Shown here piece after piece: positions 29,577 through 41,047 of a stretch of 64,000 bases of DNA. The stretch is from Streptococcus equi subsp. equi (GTDB lineage: Bacteria; Bacillota; Bacilli; Lactobacillales; Streptococcaceae): positions 1,116,001-1,180,000 of the forward strand of contig LR134389.1 in the NCBI GenBank assembly GCA_900637675.1. Direction: 5' to 3'. The notes under the pieces are model-generated. The model worked only from the letters and a program-made list of their open reading frames with translations. It ran no database searches and had not been told where the DNA came from. Made by a program: the position numbers and the translations under genes. The first letter of the stretch is position 1, and each line of letters begins with the position of its first letter.

Positions 29577-30421
29577 ACTATGCTAAGCAACTAAGAGCCT
29601 ACGAAGACAGGCTAGAAAACATAGGTGAGGATCGTGAAAACCTCGCCTATGTTTTTAAAGAATTAAAGCAGTGGACAAGCCTTGACTTTTTGCTTCATCA
29701 AAATCAAGAGGTCACTTCAGAGGATCAAGCCTTATTAGAGCGGATTTTTTTAGCGCTTAGCCAGCATGTATCGCCACAATATATCACAGGCAGGGCTTAT
29801 TTTAGAGATCTGGTGCTTGCAGTGGATTCGCGCGTGCTAATCCCAAGACCAGAGACGGAAGAATTAGTTGAGCTTATCTTGAAGGAAAATGACGCTACTC
29901 GCAAATCCGTTTTAGACATTGGAACAGGCAGTGGTGCTATTGCAATTGCTTTAAAAAAAGCAAGACCTAACTGGCAGGTCACAGCCTCTGATATTTCAGC
30001 TGATGCCTTGAGCCTTGCTTACTCAAACGCTTTAGATCATCATGTAGAGATAGCCTTTGAGCAGTCAGACCTTTTTAGCAAGCTATCAGGGCAGTTTGAC
30101 ATCATTGTTTCTAACCCTCCCTATATTGCCTATGAGGATAAGGACGAGGTTGGCTTGAATGTTTATCAATCTGAGCCGCATTTGGCCTTATTTGCTGCAG
30201 AAAATGGCTTTTCTATTTACCGACGCATTATCGAACAAGCTAGTGCTTATCTGACGACAAGTGGTAAGCTCTATTTTGAAATAGGCTACAAGCAGGGAGA
30301 AGGCTTAAAAAGGCTCTTATCCAAGCGTTTCCCTCAAAAGCGTATCAGAGTGCTTAAGGATATGCTGGGTAAAGAAAGAATGGTGGTTGTTGATGATAAC
30401 ACATTTGATAGAGACAATTAA
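29573..30421 (+). CDS. prmC: peptide chain release factor N5-glutamine methyltransferase
   Basis: PrmC methylates the Gln of the GGQ motif of RF1 and RF2. The 282-residue protein has the SAM-binding motif [15 protein letters not shown] (about residues 111-125) and the catalytic NPPY in [13 protein letters not shown] (about 178-190), with the N-terminal helical release-factor binding domain ahead of them. It is directly coupled to prfA. Its 3' end overlaps the start of the tsaC gene (ATG 30393). Confidence 0.94.
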   Translation: MNYAKQLRAYEDRLENIGEDRENLAYVFKELKQWTSLDFLLHQNQEVTSEDQALLERIFLALSQHVSPQYITGRAYFRDLVLAVDSRVLIPRPETEELVELILKENDATRKSVLDIGTGSGAIAIALKKARPNWQVTASDISADALSLAYSNALDHHVEIAFEQSDLFSKLSGQFDIIVSNPPYIAYEDKDEVGLNVYQSEPHLALFAAENGFSIYRRIIEQASAYLTTSGKLYFEIGYKQGEGLKRLLSKRFPQKRIRVLKDMLGKERMVVVDDNTFDRDN

Positions 30422-30985
30422 GGCTGGTGGAGCTCTTATTTTACCAACTGAGACAGTTTATGGTCTTTTTGCTCAGGCCTTAAATGAAGAGGCTGTTAAT
30501 GCTGTTTATCGTCTCAAAAAAGGCCTCGCGACAAGGCTATGAACCTTAATGTGGCTGATTTTGAGAGTATTTTGGCTTTTTCTAAGCAGCAGCCTGCCTA
30601 TCTTAACAAGCTGTACGAGGCTTTTTTACCTGGTCCACTTACGATTATCCTAAAAGCCAATGCCCAGACACCCTATTGGATTAATTCTGGGCTAAAAACA
30701 GTTGGCTTTCGACTACCCAGTCACCCTCTCACAGCTAAAATTATCAGAGCAACGGGTCCCTTGATTGGGCCATCTGCTAACCTGTCAGGCTCAAAGAGTG
30801 GAAAATGCTTTAATGACATTGTCAAGGCATTTGATGGAAAGGTTGATGGTTATGCTGATGATGCCTATTTGACAGGGAAGGATTCTACTATTTTGGATTT
30901 ATCGTCACCTAAGGTCAGTATTTTACGACAAGGTGCTATTACTAAGGAGCAATTATTAGCTAAGGTTCCAGAGCTGCCATTTTAG
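30393..30985 (+). pseudogene. tsaC: L-threonylcarbamoyladenylate synthase (Sua5/YciO/YrdC family), frameshifted
   Basis: TsaC makes threonylcarbamoyl-AMP for the t6A modification of ANN-decoding tRNAs. From ATG 30393 the frame reads [13 protein letters not shown], then LPTETVYGLFAQA and VYRLKKG, and stops at a TGA (30540-30542). The next frame continues RPRDKAMNLNVADFE, then the family motifs TIILKA, GFRLPSHP and GPSANLSGSKSGKC to 30985. The break is at six A (30516-30521); seven restores KKRPRDKAMN and a normal protein of about 198 residues. The loss is notable because this pathway is essential or nearly so in many bacteria; slippage or a base-call error should be considered. Confidence 0.88.
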
Positions 30986-30998
30986 AGGAGGTAAGGCT

Positions 30999-31430
30999 AT
31001 GCTAAGACCACTAGATCAAACAGATTGTCAAGCTATTTGTGACATTAATGATCAATCCTTGGGGTACAAGGTTTCTCTTGAATTGACAAAAAGCCAATTG
31101 GAAAAACTAAGATCCGATAAGCATCATTATTTGCTGGGCTATGCTGATACTAAGACCAATCTGCTCTTAGGCTATCTGCATGCTGAATGCTACGAGTCGC
31201 TTTACTCGGAAAAAGGCTTTAATATTTTGGCCTTAGCAGTGAGGCTGGACCATCAAGGTAGAGGTATCGGTCGTCGCTTACTAGCTGCTTTAGAGGAGAA
31301 GGCTAAGCAGGAGAAAGTAAGCTTTATTCGGCTTAATTCTGCTAGTCACAGGACCGAGGCACATGCCTTTTACCGTAAGCTGAGCTATGTAGATGATAAG
31401 ACACAATTACGATTTATGAAGCTATTATAG
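30999..31430 (+). CDS. GNAT-family N-acetyltransferase
   Basis: This 143-residue protein has the acetyl-CoA binding motif A as [23 protein letters not shown] (Q/R-x-x-G-x-G/A in HQGRGIG, about residues 86-92) and the C-terminal FYRKLSYV strand common in GNATs. The substrate is unknown. It sits 13 bases after tsaC and 11 before glyA, with GGAGG upstream, in the conserved prfA-to-glyA operon. Confidence 0.85.
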   Translation: MLRPLDQTDCQAICDINDQSLGYKVSLELTKSQLEKLRSDKHHYLLGYADTKTNLLLGYLHAECYESLYSEKGFNILALAVRLDHQGRGIGRRLLAALEEKAKQEKVSFIRLNSASHRTEAHAFYRKLSYVDDKTQLRFMKLL

Positions 31431-31441
31431 AGGAGACAATA

Positions 31442-32701
31442 ATGATGTTTAACAACGAGAACTACAAAGACTATGATCAGGAGCTTTGGGAGGCTATTCA
31501 GGCCGAGGAGGACAGGCAAGAGCATAATATTGAGCTAATTGCTTCTGAAAATATGGTCTCAAAGGCTGTTATGCAAGCACAAGGCTCTGTCTTGACCAAC
31601 AAATACGCTGAGGGCTATCCAAGCAAGCGTTATTATGGCGGCACAGAGTATGTTGATATTGTTGAAAGCCTTGCTATTGAGCGTGCCAAAAAGCTCTTTG
31701 GTGCAGCCTATGCCAACGTTCAGCCTCATTCTGGTAGTCAGGCCAATGCTGCTGCTTATATGGCACTGATTAATGCTGGTGACACTGTGCTTGGTATGGA
31801 TTTGGCAGCTGGAGGTCACTTGACACATGGCTCACCTGTCAATTTTTCTGGAAAAACCTATCAATTTGTCGGCTACACTGTCGATAAGGAAACTGAAAAG
31901 CTGGACTACGCAGCTATCCTAAAGCAAGCTAAGGCTGTTCAGCCTAAGTTGATTGTTGCAGGTGCCTCAGCCTATTCTCGGCAGATTGATTTTGAGCAAT
32001 TTCGTTTTATTGCAGACCAGGTGGGATCCTATTTGATGGTGGATATGGCACACATTGCAGGCTTGGTTGCAGCAGGTCTGCATCAAAATCCAGTACCTTA
32101 TGCTCATATTGTGACCTCAACCACTCATAAAACCCTTCGTGGTCCTCGTGGTGGCCTGCTTTTGACAAATGATGAAGCAATTTCAAGGAAAATGAATGCA
32201 GCTATTTTCCCTGGTCTACAGGGTGGGCCTTTGGAGCATGTCATAGCAGCGAAGGCTGTTGCGTTTAAGGAGGCGCTTGATCCTGCCTTTACAGACTATG
32301 CAAGGGCTGTTATAGCAAATACAGCAGCAATGGCAGAGGTTTTTGCCAAGGATGATCGTTTTCGTCTGATCTCAGGCGGTACAGATAACCATCTTTTCCT
32401 TGTTGATGTGACTAAGGTGATTGAAAATGGCAAGCTTGCTCAAGCCTTGCTTGATGAGGTTAATATTACCCTTAACAAAAATGCTATTCCTTTTGAGACC
32501 CTATCTCCCTTTAAAACATCAGGCATTCGCATAGGCTGCGCTGCCATTACCAGTCGTGGAATGGGAGTAGACGAAAGTAGGACTATTGCTCATTTAATTA
32601 TCAAGGCCTTGGTTAACCACCAGCAGCCTGAAATCCTTGAAGAGGTCCGTTATGAGGTTCGCCGATTGACTGACGCCTTCCCATTATACAAGAAGAACTA
32701 A
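31442..32701 (+). CDS. glyA: serine hydroxymethyltransferase
   Basis: GlyA converts serine to glycine and charges tetrahydrofolate with a one-carbon unit, tying in with the folate genes at the left of the window. The 419-residue PLP enzyme shows [37 protein letters not shown] and the PLP lysine in [13 protein letters not shown] (about residue 226). ATG 31442 and ATG 31445 are both possible after GAGGAG. It is the core gene of the operon that continues into the nucleoid-associated protein. Confidence 0.95.
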   Translation: MMFNNENYKDYDQELWEAIQAEEDRQEHNIELIASENMVSKAVMQAQGSVLTNKYAEGYPSKRYYGGTEYVDIVESLAIERAKKLFGAAYANVQPHSGSQANAAAYMALINAGDTVLGMDLAAGGHLTHGSPVNFSGKTYQFVGYTVDKETEKLDYAAILKQAKAVQPKLIVAGASAYSRQIDFEQFRFIADQVGSYLMVDMAHIAGLVAAGLHQNPVPYAHIVTSTTHKTLRGPRGGLLLTNDEAISRKMNAAIFPGLQGGPLEHVIAAKAVAFKEALDPAFTDYARAVIANTAAMAEVFAKDDRFRLISGGTDNHLFLVDVTKVIENGKLAQALLDEVNITLNKNAIPFETLSPFKTSGIRIGCAAITSRGMGVDESRTIAHLIIKALVNHQQPEILEEVRYEVRRLTDAFPLYKKN

Positions 32702-32703
32702 CA

Positions 32704-33681
32704 ATGCTAGATATTTATATAAAAGGAATTGTGATCCACCAATTCACACCAAACGATACCGAGCTGATCTTATCAGATGCTTTAGTAGCTATAACACCAA
32801 GAATTGATGAGTATTTTCGCAAAAAATTAGCCAAGGTTTTTTCTGACGACGCTAAACGTGGGCAATTAGAAGCTGATCATGCTTTTTTTACCACAATCGG
32901 TACAGAGCTTTTGGAAACATCAGTAACAATTGCCAAGCTTTGGAAGGAAGAATTTGTCGCTTCTGAACATCAAAAGACAAACGATTTGGTTTTTATTCAG
33001 TTTGATAAGGAAGGAGTGCCTTATCTGGCCTTTTTACGCATTGCCCTAAAAGAGCATTTTGCCCATCTATCAGACGATCATGAAAATCCTATTACGATCA
33101 CGCAAAATAATTTGCCAAGCCCTACTCAGGCACCTGATGAAGCCTTGGTCATTAACCGTCAAACAGGCTATTACTACTTAATCGAAAAACGCATGAAGCA
33201 CAATGGAAGCTTTGCTCATTACTTTTCTGAGAAGCTGCTAAAGGTAACACCTGAGCAATCTGTCAAAAAATCTATTCAAATGCTTGAGCAGACCGCTCAA
33301 AAGGTTGCCGAGAATTTTAACCAAGATGACTTTGCTTTTCAATCAAAGATGAAAGTAGCACTGGCTAAAAATCTAGAAGAAGAAACAGCTCTATCTCCAG
33401 AAAAGCTAGCAGATCAATTATTTGACCAGAACCTGACTGCAAGGTTAACCTTTGTGGATCAGGTCAAGGAAATGATTCCCGAACCAATTCAGGTCAGTGA
33501 TATTGATCATTCTAGACAGCTAAAAAAGCTAGAGACGCAAAAGCTGTCGCTGTCAAATGGAATTGAGCTTCTTGTCCCTAATGCAGTTTATCAAGATGCT
33601 GAGTCAGTAGAGTTTATCTTGAATGACAACGGAACCTATTCCATATTGATAAAAAATATAGAGGATATCAAAAATAACTAA
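32704..33681 (+). CDS. nucleoid-associated protein (NdpA/YejK-like)
   Basis: This 325-residue cytosolic protein starts two bases after glyA. The beginning (MLDIYIKGIVIHQF, then DALVAITPRIDEYFRKKL) and the later YYLIEKRMKHNG resemble the 37-kDa nucleoid-associated protein family. Its exact role in DNA compaction in streptococci is not established. It is followed directly by the lysozyme-like gene. Confidence 0.75.
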   Translation: MLDIYIKGIVIHQFTPNDTELILSDALVAITPRIDEYFRKKLAKVFSDDAKRGQLEADHAFFTTIGTELLETSVTIAKLWKEEFVASEHQKTNDLVFIQFDKEGVPYLAFLRIALKEHFAHLSDDHENPITITQNNLPSPTQAPDEALVINRQTGYYYLIEKRMKHNGSFAHYFSEKLLKVTPEQSVKKSIQMLEQTAQKVAENFNQDDFAFQSKMKVALAKNLEEETALSPEKLADQLFDQNLTARLTFVDQVKEMIPEPIQVSDIDHSRQLKKLETQKLSLSNGIELLVPNAVYQDAESVEFILNDNGTYSILIKNIEDIKNN

Positions 33682-34284
33682 ATGTTTAGAGTGTTAAAGC
33701 GTATCTTAGGATTAGCCGTCCTCATTTTTTGCCTGTACGAAGCAGTTACCATTCATAAGAATGTGCACAGAGTCCTACAATACAAGCCAACAGTAGAGCG
33801 TATTTTAGCAGAAAACGGTAACAAAGCAGACGTCGATCTGGTACTAGCCATGATATACACGGAAACTAAGGGAGGAGAAGCTGACGTTATGCAGTCAAGC
33901 GAAAGCAGCTCTGGCATAAGGGATTCGATCACCGATAGTCAATCTAGCATTGAGTATGGTGTCAGATTGCTATCTCACAATTTAGCTTTAGCAGAAAAAG
34001 CCGGCGTAGACCCTTGGACAGCTGTTCAAGCTTACAATTTTGGAACCGCCTATATTGATTACGTTGCTAAAAATGGCGGTCAGCATACAATTGAACTAGC
34101 CACTAACTATTCTAGAACTGTCGTTGCACCCAGCCTAGGAAATACTACTGGAAAAACCTATTTTTATTACCACCCCTTAGCCCTCCTCTCTGGTGGAAAG
34201 CTTTATTGCAACGGCGGCAATATTTATTATGCTCAAGAGGTACATGTCAATCTTTACCTGATTGAGCTTATGAGTCTTTTTTAG
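33682..34284 (+). CDS. secreted or membrane-anchored lysozyme-like protein (PvaA-type)
   Basis: This 200-residue protein has an N-terminal hydrophobic segment (residues 7-22, LKRILGLAVLIFCLYEA) that serves as signal or anchor. The rest is a bacterial lysozyme-like domain: LVLAMIYTETKGGEADVMQSSES, in pieces, contains the catalytic Glu in IYTETKG (about residue 62), followed by SIEYGVRLLSHNLALA and WTAVQAYNFGTAYIDYV. It resembles pneumococcal vaccine antigen A and the lysozyme domain of CwlT-type hydrolases. It has no gap to the gene before and lies at the end of the glyA operon. Confidence 0.8.
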   Translation: MFRVLKRILGLAVLIFCLYEAVTIHKNVHRVLQYKPTVERILAENGNKADVDLVLAMIYTETKGGEADVMQSSESSSGIRDSITDSQSSIEYGVRLLSHNLALAEKAGVDPWTAVQAYNFGTAYIDYVAKNGGQHTIELATNYSRTVVAPSLGNTTGKTYFYYHPLALLSGGKLYCNGGNIYYAQEVHVNLYLIELMSLF

Positions 34285-34464
34285 AAGTTAACGACAAAAA
34301 ATGGTCTTAATCATGTAATGAATTTGGGAAAATAGTTGAATAAGAATGTCGTCTTGACTTAACTGAAGCAAACCGGTCTTTGTACGACCCTTCAACAAAT
34401 GATAGGCTGTCTTATTTATTGACTAAAAAACGGTATAAAAAAGCAAGAAAAATGAGCATTTTAG
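34285..34464. other. intergenic stretch between the glyA operon and nox
   Basis: No gene and no clear terminator was seen in this stretch. The nox promoter follows it. Confidence 0.4.
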
Positions 34465-34493
34465 TTGGAAGCGCTTTTTCCCTGTGTTATAAT
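34465..34493 (+). promoter_or_regulatory. nox promoter with cre-like site
   Basis: TTGGAA (34465-34470) and TATAAT (34488-34493) are 17 bases apart, with TG giving an extended -10. TTGGAAGCGCTTTTTC (34465-34480) resembles the CcpA catabolite site and covers the -35. Downstream, TTGTGAAAT at 34510-34518 looks like one Rex half-site, without its partner. Confidence 0.6.
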
Positions 34494-34533
34494 AGAGACC
34501 TAATATAAATTGTGAAATGAGGAACATAATCAT

Positions 34534-35901
34534 ATGAGTAAAATCGTTGTTATCGGTGCAAACCACGCAGGTACGGCATGTATCAAGACTATGTTAACAA
34601 ACTATGGTGATGCTAATGAGATTGTTGTATTTGACCAAAACTCAAATATTTCATTCTTAGGCTGTGGTATGGCACTTTGGATTGGCGAACAAATTTCTGG
34701 CCCAGAGGGCTTATTCTACTCAAATAAGGAAGAGCTAGAGTCCCTTGGTGCTAAGGTTTACATGGAATCACCAGTTCAATCTATTGACTACGATGCTAAA
34801 ACAGTGACAGCCCTTGTTGATGGCAAAGAGCATGTTGAGTCATATGACAAATTAATTTTTGCAACTGGTTCACAGCCTATCTTGCCACCAATTAAAGGTG
34901 CAGAAATCAAAGAGGGCTCATTAGAGTTTGAAGCAACACTTGAAAATCTTCAATTCGTTAAATTGTACCAAAATTCAGCAGATGTCATTTCGAAATTAGA
35001 AAACAAAGACATTAAGCGCGTTGCAGTCGTTGGTGCAGGCTACATTGGTGTAGAGCTTGCAGAAGCCTTCCAACGTAAGGGCAAAGAGGTTATTCTGATT
35101 GATGTTGCGGATACTTGTCTAGCAGGCTACTATGATCGTGATTTGACAGATGTCATGTCTAAAAACCTAGAAGAGCATGGTATTCAGTTGGCCTTTGGGG
35201 AAACTGTCAAAGAGGTTGCTGGTGATGGCAAGGTTGAAAAGCTAATCACTGATAAGAATGAATATGATGTTGATATGGTTATCCTTGCAGTTGGCTTCCG
35301 TCCAAATACAGCTCTTGGTGCTGGCAAGATTGAGCTTTTCCGTAATGGTGCCTTCCTTGTTAACAAACACCAAGAAACATCTATTCCAGGGATTTATGCA
35401 ATCGGTGATTGTGCAACCATCTATGACAACGCAACTCGCGATACCAATTATATTGCCCTTGCTTCAAATGCTGTTCGTACAGGGATTGTCGCAGCTCATA
35501 ACGCTTGTGGCACAGCTCTTGAGGGTATTGGTGTGCAGGGATCAAATGGTATCTCTATCTACGGCTTGCACATGGTATCAACTGGCTTAACTCTTGAGAA
35601 AGCAAAATGCCTTGGCTTTGATGCAGCAGTAACAGAATACACTGACAATCAAAAACCAGAATTTATCGAGCATGGTAACTTCCAAGTAACCATTAAGATT
35701 GTCTACGATAAAGAATCACGTCGTATTCTAGGTGCTCAAATGGCCTCACATGAAGATATTTCAATGGGAATTCATATGTTCTCACTTGCTATCCAAGAAG
35801 GAGTGACCATTGAGAAATTAGCTTTGACTGATATTTTCTTCTTACCGCACTTTAACAAGCCATATAACTACATTACAATGGCAGCACTTGGTGCTGAATA
35901 A
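34534..35901 (+). CDS. nox: NADH oxidase, water-forming
   Basis: This FAD enzyme reduces O2 to water with NADH, regenerating NAD+ and removing oxygen. The 455-residue protein belongs to the pyridine nucleotide-disulfide reductase group: an N-terminal FAD motif [12 protein letters not shown] (residues 3-14), the single redox cysteine in [10 protein letters not shown] (about residue 44), the NADH motif [17 protein letters not shown] (about 168-184) and the second FAD motif IYAIGDCA. It has its own promoter and terminator. Control by CcpA and Rex is plausible from the upstream sequence. Confidence 0.93.
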   Translation: MSKIVVIGANHAGTACIKTMLTNYGDANEIVVFDQNSNISFLGCGMALWIGEQISGPEGLFYSNKEELESLGAKVYMESPVQSIDYDAKTVTALVDGKEHVESYDKLIFATGSQPILPPIKGAEIKEGSLEFEATLENLQFVKLYQNSADVISKLENKDIKRVAVVGAGYIGVELAEAFQRKGKEVILIDVADTCLAGYYDRDLTDVMSKNLEEHGIQLAFGETVKEVAGDGKVEKLITDKNEYDVDMVILAVGFRPNTALGAGKIELFRNGAFLVNKHQETSIPGIYAIGDCATIYDNATRDTNYIALASNAVRTGIVAAHNACGTALEGIGVQGSNGISIYGLHMVSTGLTLEKAKCLGFDAAVTEYTDNQKPEFIEHGNFQVTIKIVYDKESRRILGAQMASHEDISMGIHMFSLAIQEGVTIEKLALTDIFFLPHFNKPYNYITMAALGAE

Positions 35902-35910
35902 CAAGCTAAT

Positions 35911-35944
35911 AAGCAGCCAGCTCATAAAGCTGGTTGTCTTTTTT
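35911..35944 (+). terminator. intrinsic terminator of nox
   Basis: CAGCCAGC (35914-35921) pairs with GCTGGTTG (35929-35936) with one G-U pair and a 7-base loop, followed by a T run to 35944. Confidence 0.85.
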
Positions 35945-36025
35945 GTGACTTAAGACTATAAGCATAGCACACACGATGCTTAATGAAAGCGTGCTTTGTC
36001 TTGCACCTCGCTGTTAGACGCATGA

Positions 36026-36056
36026 AAAAAGCCTATCCGATTGGATTAGGCTTTTT
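36026..36056. terminator. bidirectional terminator between nox and ldh
   Basis: AAAAAGCCTATCC (36026-36038) pairs with GGATTAGGCTTTTT (36043-36056) with one G-U pair. It probably ends the leftward ldh transcript. Confidence 0.88.
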
Positions 36057-36105
36057 GTAGTGATTCCAAAACGTTAGAGCAAGATCTAACACATTCATTT
36101 TTTAA

Positions 36106-37104
<999 letters not shown>

Positions 37105-37139
37105 TCATTTTAGTTAGAGCAAATTGCTCATACGATCTT

Positions 37140-37168
37140 ATTTTAACACATTTTAATGTCTTTGTCAT
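37140..37168 (-). promoter_or_regulatory. ldh promoter
   Basis: On the minus strand ATGACA (complement of 37163-37168) and TAAAAT (complement of 37140-37145) are 17 bases apart, with TG before the -10. It lies about 50 bases from the ldh start. Confidence 0.7.
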
Positions 37169-37235
37169 GATATTCGACCAAATTATGAAAATTGTTTTCG
37201 GACAGCGTTTCCAATCAGAAAAAATAAGGATTTTA

Positions 37236-37244
37236 TGGTATAAT
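37236..37244 (+). promoter_or_regulatory. gyrA extended -10 element
   Basis: TGGTATAAT, with the hexamer at 37239-37244, lies 36 bases before the gyrA start. The -35 is not obvious. Confidence 0.6.
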
Positions 37245-37280
37245 TAAAAGAGTATTGACTAGAAAAGGAGCATTCCTTAA

Positions 37281-39776
37281 ATGCAAGATAAACATTTAGT
37301 TGACGTCAATCTGACAAGTGAGATGAAAACGAGTTTCATTGATTATGCTATGAGCGTTATTGTAGCAAGAGCACTTCCAGATGTACGAGATGGCTTAAAG
37401 CCTGTTCATCGTCGTATCCTTTATGGCATGAATGAGCTAGGCGTCACACCTGATAAGCCACATAAAAAATCTGCTCGTATTACCGGTGATGTCATGGGTA
37501 AGTACCACCCACATGGGGATTCGTCCATCTATGAAGCGATGGTCCGTATGGCCCAGTGGTGGAGCTATCGTCACATGCTTGTCGATGGTCATGGAAACTT
37601 TGGTTCTATGGACGGTGACGGTGCTGCGGCTCAGCGTTATACTGAGGCTCGTATGAGCAAAATCGCGCTAGAGCTCTTAAAGGATATTAATAAAAATACT
37701 GTTGACTTTCAGGATAACTACGATGGTAATGAAAGAGAACCCTTAGTCTTACCGGCTCGCTTCCCCAATTTATTGGTCAATGGTGCCACCGGAATCGCAG
37801 TTGGTATGGCTACCAATATTCCACCTCATAATTTAGCTGAGGCCATAGACGCTGTTAAGATGGTCATGGAAAATCCTGACTGCACTACCAGAGATTTAAT
37901 GGAGGTTCTTCCAGGGCCGGATTTTCCTACAGGTGCCTTGGTGATGGGACGTTCAGGAATTCATAAGGCTTATGAGACTGGTAAGGGATCAATCGTTTTG
38001 CGTTCACGCACCGAGATTGAAACCACTAGTACAGGACGGGAGCGGATTGTCGTCACAGAATTCCCTTATGGCATTAATAAAACAAAGGTCCATGAGCATA
38101 TTGTTCGCTTAGCCCAAGAAAAGCGTATTGAGGGCATTACAGCTGTTCGTGACGAATCAAGCCGACAAGGGGTACGATTTGTCATTGAAGTCCGTCGCGA
38201 TGCATCTGCTAATGTGATTTTAAATAACCTATTCAAATTGACAAGTCTCCAGACAAACTTTAGCTTCAATATGCTAGCCATTGAAGGCGGGATTCCTAAA
38301 ATCTTGTCACTGAGACAGATTATTGATAATTATATTCTACATCAAAAGGACGTCATTACACGCAGGACTCAATTTGACAAGGACAAGGCAGAAGCTAGGG
38401 CACACATTTTAGAGGGCTTACTTATCGCTCTTGACCATCTAGATGAGGTTATTGCCATTATCCGCAATAGCGAGACAGATATTATCGCACAAGCAGAATT
38501 GATGTCTCGTTTTGACTTGTCTGAACGCCAAAGTCAGGCTATTTTAGACATGCGTCTTCGCCGTTTGACCGGCTTGGAACGTGATAAAATTCAATCAGAA
38601 TACGATGACCTACTGGCTTTGATTGCAGATTTGGCAGATATTTTGGCAAGGCCAGAGCGTATCGAAGCCATCATCAAGGAAGAAATGGAGGAGATCAAGC
38701 GCAAGTACGCTAATCCTCGCCGCACAGAATTGATGATTGGTGAGGTATTGTCATTAGAAGATGAGGATTTGATCGAGGAAGAAGATGTTTTGATCACCCT
38801 ATCAAACAATGGCTACATTAAGCGCCTTGCTCAAGACGAGTTTCGATCTCAAAAGCGTGGTGGTCGTGGTGTACAGGGAACAGGTGTCAATGACGATGAC
38901 TTTGTTCGTGAGCTTGTCTCAACAAGTACACATGACACATTGCTTTTCTTTACCAATTTTGGGCGCGTCTATCGCTTAAAGGCCTATGAGATTCCAGAAT
39001 ATGGACGTGCTGCAAAAGGACTTCCTGTTATCAATCTACTAAAGCTAGATGATGGTGAAACCATTCAAACAATTATCAATGCTAAAAAAGAAGACATTCT
39101 TGATAAATATTTCTTCTTTACAACAAAGCAAGGGATTGTCAAACGAACTGAGGTATCAGAGTTTAGCAATATTCGTCAGAATGGTCTACGAGCCCTTAAT
39201 CTCAAGGAAGGAGATGAGCTGATTAATGTTCTCTTGACAAATGGTCAGGAAGATATTATCATTGGAACAAGATCAGGTTATTCTGTTCGCTTTAATGAAG
39301 CTACCATTCGAGGCATGGGGCGTAGCGCTACGGGTGTTCGTGGTGTCAAGCTTCGTGAGGAAGATTGGGTTGTCGGAGCTTCTCGTATCAATGACAAGCA
39401 AGAGGTCTTAGTCATCACCGAAAATGGCTATGGTAAGCGTACCAGTGCAGCCGAATACCCAACTAAGGGTCGAGGTGGAAAAGGAATCAAAACAGCTAAT
39501 ATCACCGCAAAAAATGGCCAGTTGGCTGGCCTGATGACTGTTGATGGCAGTGAGGATATTATGGTGATCACAACGAAGGGTGTGATTATTCGTACCAATG
39601 TTTCAAGTATTTCTCAGACTGGCCGTTCAACACTTGGTGTTAAGGTTATGAGGCTAGATACAGATTCTAAGATTGTTACCTTTACCTTGGTACAGGCTGA
39701 AGACAACGATCCAACAGCAATCGCTCAGACTGATACAGCTTTAACAGAAGCACCAATAAATTCTAGCAAGGAGTAA
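37281..39776 (+). CDS. gyrA: DNA gyrase subunit A
   Basis: GyrA is the strand-cutting subunit of gyrase. The 831-residue protein shows [21 protein letters not shown] (split over residues 24-44), the quinolone-resistance region [17 protein letters not shown] (Ser and Glu in the wild-type type arrangement), and the active-site Tyr in [11 protein letters not shown] (about residue 119). The C-terminal half holds the beta-pinwheel with the GyrA box QKRGGRG (about residue 531), which separates it from ParC. Position next to ldh and srtA agrees. Confidence 0.96.
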   Translation: MQDKHLVDVNLTSEMKTSFIDYAMSVIVARALPDVRDGLKPVHRRILYGMNELGVTPDKPHKKSARITGDVMGKYHPHGDSSIYEAMVRMAQWWSYRHMLVDGHGNFGSMDGDGAAAQRYTEARMSKIALELLKDINKNTVDFQDNYDGNEREPLVLPARFPNLLVNGATGIAVGMATNIPPHNLAEAIDAVKMVMENPDCTTRDLMEVLPGPDFPTGALVMGRSGIHKAYETGKGSIVLRSRTEIETTSTGRERIVVTEFPYGINKTKVHEHIVRLAQEKRIEGITAVRDESSRQGVRFVIEVRRDASANVILNNLFKLTSLQTNFSFNMLAIEGGIPKILSLRQIIDNYILHQKDVITRRTQFDKDKAEARAHILEGLLIALDHLDEVIAIIRNSETDIIAQAELMSRFDLSERQSQAILDMRLRRLTGLERDKIQSEYDDLLALIADLADILARPERIEAIIKEEMEEIKRKYANPRRTELMIGEVLSLEDEDLIEEEDVLITLSNNGYIKRLAQDEFRSQKRGGRGVQGTGVNDDDFVRELVSTSTHDTLLFFTNFGRVYRLKAYEIPEYGRAAKGLPVINLLKLDDGETIQTIINAKKEDILDKYFFFTTKQGIVKRTEVSEFSNIRQNGLRALNLKEGDELINVLLTNGQEDIIIGTRSGYSVRFNEATIRGMGRSATGVRGVKLREEDWVVGASRINDKQEVLVITENGYGKRTSAAEYPTKGRGGKGIKTANITAKNGQLAGLMTVDGSEDIMVITTKGVIIRTNVSSISQTGRSTLGVKVMRLDTDSKIVTFTLVQAEDNDPTAIAQTDTALTEAPINSSKE

Positions 39777-39780
39777 ATGA

Positions 39781-40536
39781 ATGGCAAAAAGAACCCACAG
39801 GAGAAGACAAAAACGAAGAAAGATGTCCTTTGCTAGAGGTATTCTAGTCGTCTTATTGTTAATCATAGGCTTAGCCTTGTTATTTAACAAGCCCATTAGA
39901 AACACCCTGATTGCTTGGAATTCTAATAAATATCAAGTTACAAAGGTTTCAAAAAAGACGATTAAAAAGAATAAGGAAGCAAAGTCAAGCTTTGATTTTC
40001 AAGCAGTTCAGCCAGTTAGCACCGAAAGTGTCTTACAGGCTCAAATGGACGCCCAGCAGCTTCCAGTAATAGGAGGTATTGCCATACCAGAGCTTGGTAT
40101 TAACCTACCAATCTTTAAAGGGCTTGGCAACACAGAGCTTATATACGGTGCTGGTACCATGAAAGAGGACCAGGTTATGGGAGGAGAAAACAATTACTCC
40201 TTAGCCAGTCATCATATTTTTGGACTAACAGGCTCTTCTGAAATGTTATTCTCACCGCTTGAAAGAGCAAAAGAAGGGATGTCTATTTACCTTACAGATA
40301 AGGAGCGTATTTACGAGTACGAGATCAATGCCGTCTTTACGGTCACACCTGAGAGAATAGATGTTATCAATGACACACCAGGGCTAAAGGAGGTAACCTT
40401 GGTCACCTGTACGGATTATGAGGCAACAGAGCGAATCATTGTCAAAGGAGCAATCAAAAACGAGTATGAGTTTAACAAAGCACCTGACGATGTTTTGAAG
40501 GCCTTTAATCACTCTTACAATCAGATGTCAACCTAA
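39781..40536 (+). CDS. srtA: sortase A
   Basis: Housekeeping sortase A cleaves LPXTG-type signals and links surface proteins to peptidoglycan. The 251-residue protein has a basic N-terminus and one membrane anchor (about residues 20-39, ILVVLLLIIGLALLFN) followed by the catalytic beta-barrel. Seen: the catalytic His in NNYSLASHHIFG (about residue 142), the catalytic Cys in VTLVTCTDYEAT (about residue 207) and the Arg in TERIIVKG. It starts four bases after gyrA, so it is co-transcribed with it, as in other pyogenic streptococci. Confidence 0.95.
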   Translation: MAKRTHRRRQKRRKMSFARGILVVLLLIIGLALLFNKPIRNTLIAWNSNKYQVTKVSKKTIKKNKEAKSSFDFQAVQPVSTESVLQAQMDAQQLPVIGGIAIPELGINLPIFKGLGNTELIYGAGTMKEDQVMGGENNYSLASHHIFGLTGSSEMLFSPLERAKEGMSIYLTDKERIYEYEINAVFTVTPERIDVINDTPGLKEVTLVTCTDYEATERIIVKGAIKNEYEFNKAPDDVLKAFNHSYNQMST

Positions 40537-40567
40537 GCCTAATCTAGGCGAGGGGTCGCTACGAGGG

Positions 40568-40610
40568 GTGAAACAAAGTAATCTTGGCATTGCTTTGTTT
40601 CACTTTTTTT
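40568..40610 (+). terminator. intrinsic terminator of gyrA-srtA
   Basis: GTGAAACAAAG (40568-40578) and CTTTGTTTCAC (40593-40603) are perfect 11-base arms followed by seven T. Confidence 0.93.
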
Positions 40611-40633
40611 ATTTAATAAAGGAACTAAATCAT

Positions 40634-41047
40634 ATGGAGCTTAAGGCTATTCATCATATTGCTATCATTGTTTCGGATTATGAGGTCTCTAAGGATTTTT
40701 ATGTCAATAAGCTTGGCTTTGAGATTATTCGTGAAAATCACCGGCCTGATAGACATGATTACAAATTGGATTTAAAATGTGGAGCCATTGAATTAGAGAT
40801 TTTTGGCAATAAAAAGACTGATCCAGCTTATCAGGCACCGCCTAAGCGTATCGGTAGGCCCGAATATGACAAAGAGGCCTGTGGGCTTCGTCATTTAGCT
40901 TTTCATGTTAAGCCTATTGAAGCTTATATTGAACAATTAATGGCTAAGGGCATTGCTGTCGAGCCTCTTAGGTATGATGATTATACTGGTAAGAAGATGA
41001 CCTTCTTTTTTGATCCTGATGGCCTGCCACTGGAATTACATGAATGA
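40634..41047 (+). CDS. VOC/glyoxalase-fold protein
   Basis: This 137-residue protein starts at ATG 40634 (MELKAIHHIAIIV); an in-frame start further up lies inside the terminator hairpin. Two beta-alpha-beta-beta-beta modules are visible, with potential metal ligands His in HHIAIIV, Glu in AIELEIFG, His in LRHLAFHV and Glu in GLPLELHE. It resembles the YaeR-like lactoylglutathione lyase group, but the substrate is not known. Confidence 0.85.
   Translation: MELKAIHHIAIIVSDYEVSKDFYVNKLGFEIIRENHRPDRHDYKLDLKCGAIELEIFGNKKTDPAYQAPPKRIGRPEYDKEACGLRHLAFHVKPIEAYIEQLMAKGIAVEPLRYDDYTGKKMTFFFDPDGLPLELHE

Noticed and set aside
40568..40633. Longer start for the glyoxalase-fold protein
   Set aside because: The extra 22 codons lie in the gyrA-srtA terminator hairpin; the conserved N-terminus starts at 40634.
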